A DNA stretch of 20,547 bases, from positions 1 through 20,547 of the forward strand of contig JAHWJE010000002.1 of NCBI GenBank assembly GCA_019348575.1, read 5' to 3'. Below the pieces are notes generated by a model. The model saw nothing but the letters and a program-made list of their open reading frames with translations, ran no database searches and was not told the origin of the DNA. Position numbers and translations under genes: made by a program. The DNA comes from Actinomycetota bacterium. GTDB taxonomy: Bacteria; Actinomycetota; Thermoleophilia; Solirubrobacterales; Solirubrobacteraceae. Below are positions 16,691 through 20,547 of the stretch, piece by piece; position 1 is the stretch's first letter, and each line of letters begins with the position of its first letter.

Positions 16691-17941
16691 GTGCTGGACC
16701 TCAGGCTGATCCGCCGCGAGCCCGACGCGGTACGAGCAGCGCTTGCGCGCCGCGGCGACGAGTCCGCCCAGCGGCTGGACCGCGTGCTGGAGCTCGATGC
16801 GCGCTGGCGTGAGGCGCAGCAGGCCGCCGAGGGGCTGCGCGCCGAGCAGAAGGCGGCTTCCGAGCAGGTGGCGAGCGGCAAGCGCGAAGGGCGCGACGTC
16901 TCGGCGACGCTCGAGCGGCTGAAGTCGCTGTCGGGCGAGGTCAAGGCGCTCGGCGAGCAGGCGCGAACGGCCGAGGCCGAGCTGCAGGAGCTGCTGCGGA
17001 CGCTGCCCAACGTGCCCGACGCGACCGCGGCCGGCCCCGAGGACGAGGTGCTGCGCGTCGTCGGCGACGCGTCGAAGACCGGCCGCGACCACCTCGAGCT
17101 CGCCGGCGAGCGGATCGACATGGAGCGCGCCGCACGCCTTTCGGGGACGCGCTTCTCCTATCTGCGCGGGGAGCTCGTGACGCTCGAGCTGGCGCTCGTG
17201 CAGTGGGTGATGGCCAAGCTGCGCGGACAGGGGTTCGAGCCGGTCATCCCGCCCGTGCTCGTGCGCGAGCAGGCGCTCTACGGCACGGGGATGCTGCCCG
17301 ACACCGAGCAGCAGATCTATCACGTGCCCGCCGACGACCTGTACCTCGCCGGCACGAGCGAGGTCGCGCTGGCCTCGCTGCACGCCGGCGAGATCCTCGA
17401 CGCCGGCGACCTGCCGCTGCGCTACGCGGGCTTCTCGCCGTGCTTTCGCCGCGAGGCCGGGGCGGGGGGCAAGGACACGCGCGGGATCTTCCGCGTGCAC
17501 CAGTTCGACAAGGTCGAGATGTTCTCGTTCGTCGCACCCGAGCAGAGCGCCGAGGAGCACGACCGGCTGCTCGCGATCGAGGAGGAGATCTTCGGCGAGC
17601 TCGAGGTCCCCTACCGCGTCGTGAACATCGCCGTCGACGACCTCGGGGCGAGCGCGGCGAAGAAGTACGACATCGAGGCGTGGCTGCCCGGCCAGGGCCG
17701 CTTCCGCGAGGTCACGTCGACCTCGAACACGACCGACTTCCAGGCGCGCCGGCTGGAGATCCGGATGCGTCGCGACGGCGGCAGGCCCGAGGCGCTGCAC
17801 ACGCTCAACGGCACCGCCGTCGCGGTGAGCCGGACGCTGATCGCGCTGCTGGAGAACGGGCAGCGCGAGGACGGCTCGGTCGCGCTGCCCGCGGTGCTCG
17901 GGCCCTACGGGGCGCCCGCCGAGCTGTCGTCTGCGATCTGA
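16691..17941 (+). CDS. serS: seryl-tRNA synthetase
   Basis: Class II synthetase of 416 residues charging tRNA-Ser (and tRNA-Sec where present). Residues about 25-100 form the long antiparallel coiled-coil arm that grips the tRNA's variable loop. The catalytic domain has the motif 1 region near 160-190, LAGTSEVALASLHAGEIL (Ser and ATP pocket), motif 2 C251-F252-R253-R254-E255 continuing AGAGGKDTRGIFRVHQF, and motif 3 from L372 (LNGTAVAVSRT) with the invariant R381. The start is GTG at 16691, giving the standard MLDLRLIRREPDAVR N-terminus. Its last 37 nt overlap the STAS gene on the opposite strand. Assignment is certain. Confidence 0.97.
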   Translation: MLDLRLIRREPDAVRAALARRGDESAQRLDRVLELDARWREAQQAAEGLRAEQKAASEQVASGKREGRDVSATLERLKSLSGEVKALGEQARTAEAELQELLRTLPNVPDATAAGPEDEVLRVVGDASKTGRDHLELAGERIDMERAARLSGTRFSYLRGELVTLELALVQWVMAKLRGQGFEPVIPPVLVREQALYGTGMLPDTEQQIYHVPADDLYLAGTSEVALASLHAGEILDAGDLPLRYAGFSPCFRREAGAGGKDTRGIFRVHQFDKVEMFSFVAPEQSAEEHDRLLAIEEEIFGELEVPYRVVNIAVDDLGASAAKKYDIEAWLPGQGRFREVTSTSNTTDFQARRLEIRMRRDGGRPEALHTLNGTAVAVSRTLIALLENGQREDGSVALPAVLGPYGAPAELSSAI

Positions 17942-18339
17942 TCGGCGGAGGCGTCCGGATCGGCGGCCCGCCCGGGGTCCTGATCGACGTGCGCGAGGGC
18001 CTTCGCGCGGTCCTCGAAGATGTCGAAGGTGTCGTCGAGGTTCGTGATCTGAAAGAGCCGCAGGACGGTCGGGTTGGCGCAGACGATCGCCATCCGGCCC
18101 TGCATCTGCGTCACGAGCCGCAGCCCGTTGAGCAGCACGCTGAGGCCGGTCGAGTCGATGAACTCGACGCCGGACATGTCGAGCACGATCGCCGTCTTTC
18201 CGCTGTCGATCGCGGCCGAGAGGCGCTGCGCGAACGCGGGCGCGGTCGACACGTGGATCTCGCCGCGCACGCAGATGATGTGGGCGGCTGCGCCGCCGCT
18301 CTCCTCGGAGAGCTCGAAGTGGGGGATGACCGGCGACAC
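17905..18339 (-). CDS. STAS-domain anti-sigma factor antagonist (SpoIIAA/RsbV-like)
   Basis: Small cytosolic regulator of 144 residues. The STAS domain covers about 17-115: HIICVRGEIHVSTAPAF is the first strand and helix region, VLDMSGVEFIDSTGLSVLL carries the switch serine S63 (DSTGL), and GRMAIVCANPTVLRLFQIT is the final strand and helix. In the family an anti-sigma kinase phosphorylates this Ser, and the unphosphorylated form frees the sigma factor. The acidic and Ala-rich tail (about 120-144) is an addition and is what overlaps serS by 37 nt. The start is GTG at 18339. No kinase, phosphatase or sigma gene is nearby, so the partner is encoded elsewhere. Confidence 0.9.
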   Translation of the reverse strand: MSPVIPHFELSEESGGAAAHIICVRGEIHVSTAPAFAQRLSAAIDSGKTAIVLDMSGVEFIDSTGLSVLLNGLRLVTQMQGRMAIVCANPTVLRLFQITNLDDTFDIFEDRAKALAHVDQDPGRAADPDASADQIADDSSAGAP

Positions 18340-18381
18340 GCCCGCCTATCTCACCGGTCCCGCAACGGCCTGTCAACGGGC

Positions 18382-18387
18382 TATCGT
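18382..18387 (+). promoter_or_regulatory. putative -10 element for the MerR and glycosylase operon
   Basis: TATCGT (TAnnnT form) ends 7 nt before the GTG at 18395, so transcription would start at or beside the start codon. No Shine-Dalgarno sequence is present. It lies just left of the inverted repeat proposed as the operator. Confidence 0.4.
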
Positions 18388-18392
18388 CTCTG

Positions 18393-18416
18393 ATGTGACA
18401 TCTGACGATGACACAT
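18393..18416. promoter_or_regulatory. candidate operator: inverted repeat across the MerR start codon
   Basis: ATGTGACAT (18393-18401) and ATGACACAT (18408-18416) form an inverted repeat with a 6-nt spacer; the half-sites match at 8 of 9 positions. The GTG start codon at 18395 lies within the left half. Position next to a -10-like element and inside a regulator gene's start suggests autoregulation, but binding is inferred. Confidence 0.45.
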
Positions 18417-19156
18417 GGCTGACGATCGACGAGCTCGCTCGCAAGATCGGCATGACGGTGCGCAACATCCGCGCGCACCAGTCGCGCGGGCTGCTGCCGG
18501 CGCCGCGGCTGCGCGGTCGAACCGGCTACTACGGCCCTGAGCACATCGCCCGCCTCGAGCTCATCCAGGAGCTGCAGGGCGACGGCTTCAGCCTCGAGCT
18601 CATCAAGCGCCTGCTCGACGGGGCGGGCGGTTCGAGCAGCGAGGTGCTGCGCTTCAAGCACGCGCTGGCCCGCCCGTTCGGCGACGAGCAGCCGCAGACC
18701 GTCGGCATCGCCGAGCTGATCGCGCAGTGGGACACGGCCGATCCGAAGGTGCTCACGAAGTCGCTTTCGCTCGGGCTGCTGCGCCAGCTTCCCGACGGGC
18801 GCTTCGAGGTCGCCAGCCCGCGCCTGCTGGAGGCGGGCCGCGAGCTGCAGAAGCTCGGCGTGCCGATCGAGCGCTCGCTGGAGTTCACCGCGACCGTGCG
18901 CGAGCACGCCGACCGGCTCGCGCAGATCTACGTCGACCTGTTCCTCGAGACGGTCTGGACGCCGTTCGAGGAGGCCGGCCGGCCCGCCGAGGGCTGGCCG
19001 GCGGTGCAGGACGCGCTGGAGCGGTTGCAGCCGCTCGCCTCGCAGTCGCTGCTCGCGATCTTCGGGATGGCGATGCGCGCCGCCGTCGACCGCGAGGGCG
19101 CGCGGGCGCTCAAGCGCATGGCGGAGGACCCTGCCGGCGCCGCCGTCCGCTCGTGA
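18395..19156 (+). CDS. MerR-family transcriptional regulator
   Basis: DNA-binding regulator of 253 residues. The N-terminal MerR winged helix is LTIDELARKIGMTVRNIRAHQSRGLL (about 8-33) followed by GYYGPEHIARLELIQELQGDGFSLELIKRLL, the wing and second helix-turn-helix-like part. The rest (about 80-253) is a long helical domain without the Cys pairs of metal-sensing MerRs, so it more likely senses an organic ligand or partner. The GTG at 18395 is chosen because the domain begins soon after and a TATCGT element sits 7 nt upstream; an open frame upstream is a shadow of the STAS gene. The stop overlaps the next gene's start as GTGA, tying the regulator to the glycosylase-like protein. Confidence 0.9.
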   Translation: MTSDDDTWLTIDELARKIGMTVRNIRAHQSRGLLPAPRLRGRTGYYGPEHIARLELIQELQGDGFSLELIKRLLDGAGGSSSEVLRFKHALARPFGDEQPQTVGIAELIAQWDTADPKVLTKSLSLGLLRQLPDGRFEVASPRLLEAGRELQKLGVPIERSLEFTATVREHADRLAQIYVDLFLETVWTPFEEAGRPAEGWPAVQDALERLQPLASQSLLAIFGMAMRAAVDREGARALKRMAEDPAGAAVRS

Positions 19157-20286
19157 CGGCGCCGCGCGCGCGGCTCGGTGGCGAGCGCGCCCTGACGGCG
19201 GCGCAGCTCAATCGCGCCACGCTCGCGCGCCAGATGCTGCTCGAGCGCCCCTCGGGGGTCACCGTCGTCGAGGCGATCGAGCGGCTGGCGGGCATGCAGG
19301 CGCAGGAGCCCAAGCACCCCTTCGTCGGGCTCTGGACGCGGCTGGAGGACTTCGCCGAGGAGCGGCTGCTGCGCGCGCTGCAGGAGCGTTCGGTGGTCCG
19401 CGCGACGCTCATGCGCTCGACGCTGCATCTGCTGAGCGCCGCGGACTACCTCGCGCTGCGGATGGCGCTGCAGCCGCCGATGTCGGTCGCGCTGCGGGTG
19501 CTCGGCGCCCGCGCGAAGGATCTCGACCCCGAGCAGGTGCTGCCGGCGGCGCGCGCGCTGCTCGAGGGCTCGCCGCTGACGTTCGACGACATCCGCGCGC
19601 GCCTGCAGGAGCGGTTTCCCGACGTCGACGAGCGCGCGCTCGGGTACGCCGTGCGCACGCTGCTGCCGCTCGTCATGGTCCCCCGCGAGGGCGCGCGCTG
19701 GGGCTTCGCCCGCGTCACCGAGTTCGCGCTGGCGGAGGAGTGGCTCGGCGAGCCGCTCGCCCAGGACGGCGCCGAGCAGGCGCTCGTGCGGCGCTATCTC
19801 GGCGCCTTCGGCCCCGCGAGCGCGAAGGACGTCCAGGCCTGGTCGGGCGTCGGCGCGATGAAGGCGGTGCTCGACGGGATGCGCGACGAGCTCGAGGTGT
19901 TCACGGACGAGCGCGGCCGCCGCGCGCTCTTCGACCTCCCCGGAGCGCCGCGGCCCGCGGCCGACGTGCCGGCGCCGCCCCGCCTGCTGGGAGAGTTCGA
20001 CAACCTGATGCTCGCCTGGGACGACCGCTCGCGCGTGATCGCCGACGAGCACCGCCCGCTCGTGACGACGAAGAACCTGCGCGTGAAGGCGACGTTCCTC
20101 GTCGACGGCGTCGTCGCGGGAACCTGGACGCTCGCCGTCAAGCGCCGCGTGGCGACGCTGACGCTCGAGCCCTTCGCGAGCATCCCCGCGCACGCCGCGA
20201 CGTCGCTCGAGGCCGAGGCGGAGCGGCTCGTGCGCCTCGTCGAGCCCGACGCGAGAGAGCACGCGGTGGCCGTCGCAGAGCGGTAG
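19153..20286 (+). CDS. AlkZ-like winged-helix protein (HTH_42), probable DNA glycosylase
   Basis: Product of 377 residues of the HTH_42 family, which includes AlkZ and YcaQ, glycosylases that remove bulky or crosslinked alkylated bases from DNA. The N-terminal block LAGMQAQEPKHPFVGLWTRL holds Q49-A-Q51, matching the Q-hydrophobic-Q/D catalytic motif described for the family (AlkZ has two Gln; YcaQ has Gln and Asp). Next come VVRATLMRSTLHLLSAADY and the winged-helix repeats. Late family blocks are LLGEFDNLMLAWDDRSRVI and TFLVDGVVAGTWTLAVKR. The GTG at 19153 overlaps the MerR stop as GTGA. Glycosylase activity is inferred from the family; many members are uncharacterised. Substrate unknown. Confidence 0.88.
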   Translation: MTAPRARLGGERALTAAQLNRATLARQMLLERPSGVTVVEAIERLAGMQAQEPKHPFVGLWTRLEDFAEERLLRALQERSVVRATLMRSTLHLLSAADYLALRMALQPPMSVALRVLGARAKDLDPEQVLPAARALLEGSPLTFDDIRARLQERFPDVDERALGYAVRTLLPLVMVPREGARWGFARVTEFALAEEWLGEPLAQDGAEQALVRRYLGAFGPASAKDVQAWSGVGAMKAVLDGMRDELEVFTDERGRRALFDLPGAPRPAADVPAPPRLLGEFDNLMLAWDDRSRVIADEHRPLVTTKNLRVKATFLVDGVVAGTWTLAVKRRVATLTLEPFASIPAHAATSLEAEAERLVRLVEPDAREHAVAVAER

Positions 20287-20380
20287 CCGCAGCCACGGGG
20301 GCGAATCCGCTGACCATCGCACCTAACCCTCTACGCGAGCCTCGGCGCGATCGCGACGAAGAACTGGACCGTCGACCCGC

Positions 20381-20400
20381 GACCGCGGCGCCCCGCGATC
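20381..20400. terminator. GC-rich hairpin downstream of the glycosylase gene
   Basis: CGCGG (20384-20388) pairs with CCGCG (20393-20397) around a CGCC loop; one mismatch outward adds two more pairs (GA with TC). It lies between convergent gene ends (stops at 20286 and 20421), a natural position for a terminator, but lacks a T tract. The rest of the 134-nt gap shows nothing recognisable. Confidence 0.3.
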
Positions 20401-20420
20401 TTGGGCGACGCAGACAGTCC

Positions 20421-20547
20421 TCAGGCCGCTGCGCGGATGCCCGCCGCCACCACGTCGGGGTCGTCGGCGCCGACCAGCAGCCGGCGGTAGGGCGCCCCGT
20501 GCAGCCGCACGATCACGCCGGGCTTGCCGCGGTAGAGCGCCGCGAAG
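20421..20547 (-). CDS. C-terminal fragment of an unidentified protein, cut by the window edge
   Basis: The minus strand is open from the window edge to a TGA at 20423-20421, encoding 41 residues. The end reads GVIVRLHGAPYRRLLVGADD and then a short helix DPDVVAAGIRAAA. The strand-turn-strand followed by an Asp-Pro-capped helix resembles the closing part of small actinobacterial membrane or PH-like proteins, but no family can be named. Codon use (G or C at third positions) agrees with a real gene. The orientation is convergent with the glycosylase gene. Confidence 0.55.
   Translation of the reverse strand, partial: FAALYRGKPGVIVRLHGAPYRRLLVGADDPDVVAAGIRAAA

Noticed and set aside
15821..18907. 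Single 1028-residue open frame on the minus strand
   Set aside because: Only its last 136 residues are real (cupredoxin); the rest is antisense to serS, cytochrome c and the MerR gene.

Overview
This is a very GC-rich window (roughly three quarters G+C by eye) from an actinobacterial-type chromosome. Several traits suggest a member of the Thermoleophilia, for example Solirubrobacterales such as Conexibacter or Solirubrobacter: many GTG starts, overlapping GTGA and ATGA gene junctions, an F420-type (DUF385) protein, and start codons directly behind TAnnnT -10 elements. The lineage is inferred from gene style, not from a marker gene. The content is mostly ordinary chromosome. No phage, plasmid, transposase or CRISPR locus was seen.

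Positions 1-3708 (+): 3' part of a PIG-V-like mannosyltransferase, a HAD hydrolase, a CPBP membrane protease and a secreted L,D-transpeptidase, forming an envelope-flavoured run. Positions 3674-6265: a small two-TM protein (-), pyrE (+), a deazaflavin-dependent nitroreductase-like protein (-) and class 2 pyrD (-). Two pyrimidine genes therefore lie close together but on opposite strands. Positions 6405-6477: tRNA-Arg(CCU) on the minus strand; the stop codon of the upstream ATPase gene lies inside its 5' end. Positions 6468-12407 (-): a complete oligopeptide/dipeptide ABC importer transcribed in the order binding lipoprotein, OppC, OppB, OppD, OppF.

Positions 12564-14218 (-): nitroreductase, a conserved-looking acidic protein of unknown function, and D-aminoacyl-tRNA deacylase (dtd). 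Just upstream of dtd, 14234-14401 is a 168-bp near-perfect fold-back (palindromic) element with no coding capacity; it is the most unusual structure in the window. Positions 14449-16231 (-): SDR oxidoreductase, flavin reductase and a cupredoxin-like lipoprotein whose type-1 copper site appears to have Gln instead of the axial Met. The three genes are tightly coupled and run divergently from a cytochrome c lipoprotein (+), which is followed by serS (+).

Positions 17905-20286: a STAS anti-sigma-factor antagonist (-), and a MerR regulator (+) overlapping by 4 nt a gene for an AlkZ-like DNA glycosylase-family protein with a QAQ catalytic-type motif. An inverted repeat spanning the MerR start codon is a candidate operator. 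This looks like a self-contained, possibly adduct-inducible DNA-repair operon. The window closes with the C-terminal end of an unidentified minus-strand gene.

A recurring pattern is a -10-like hexamer (TAnnnT or close to it) 6-11 nt upstream of the start codon with no Shine-Dalgarno sequence. It is seen before seven genes and suggests frequent leaderless transcription.
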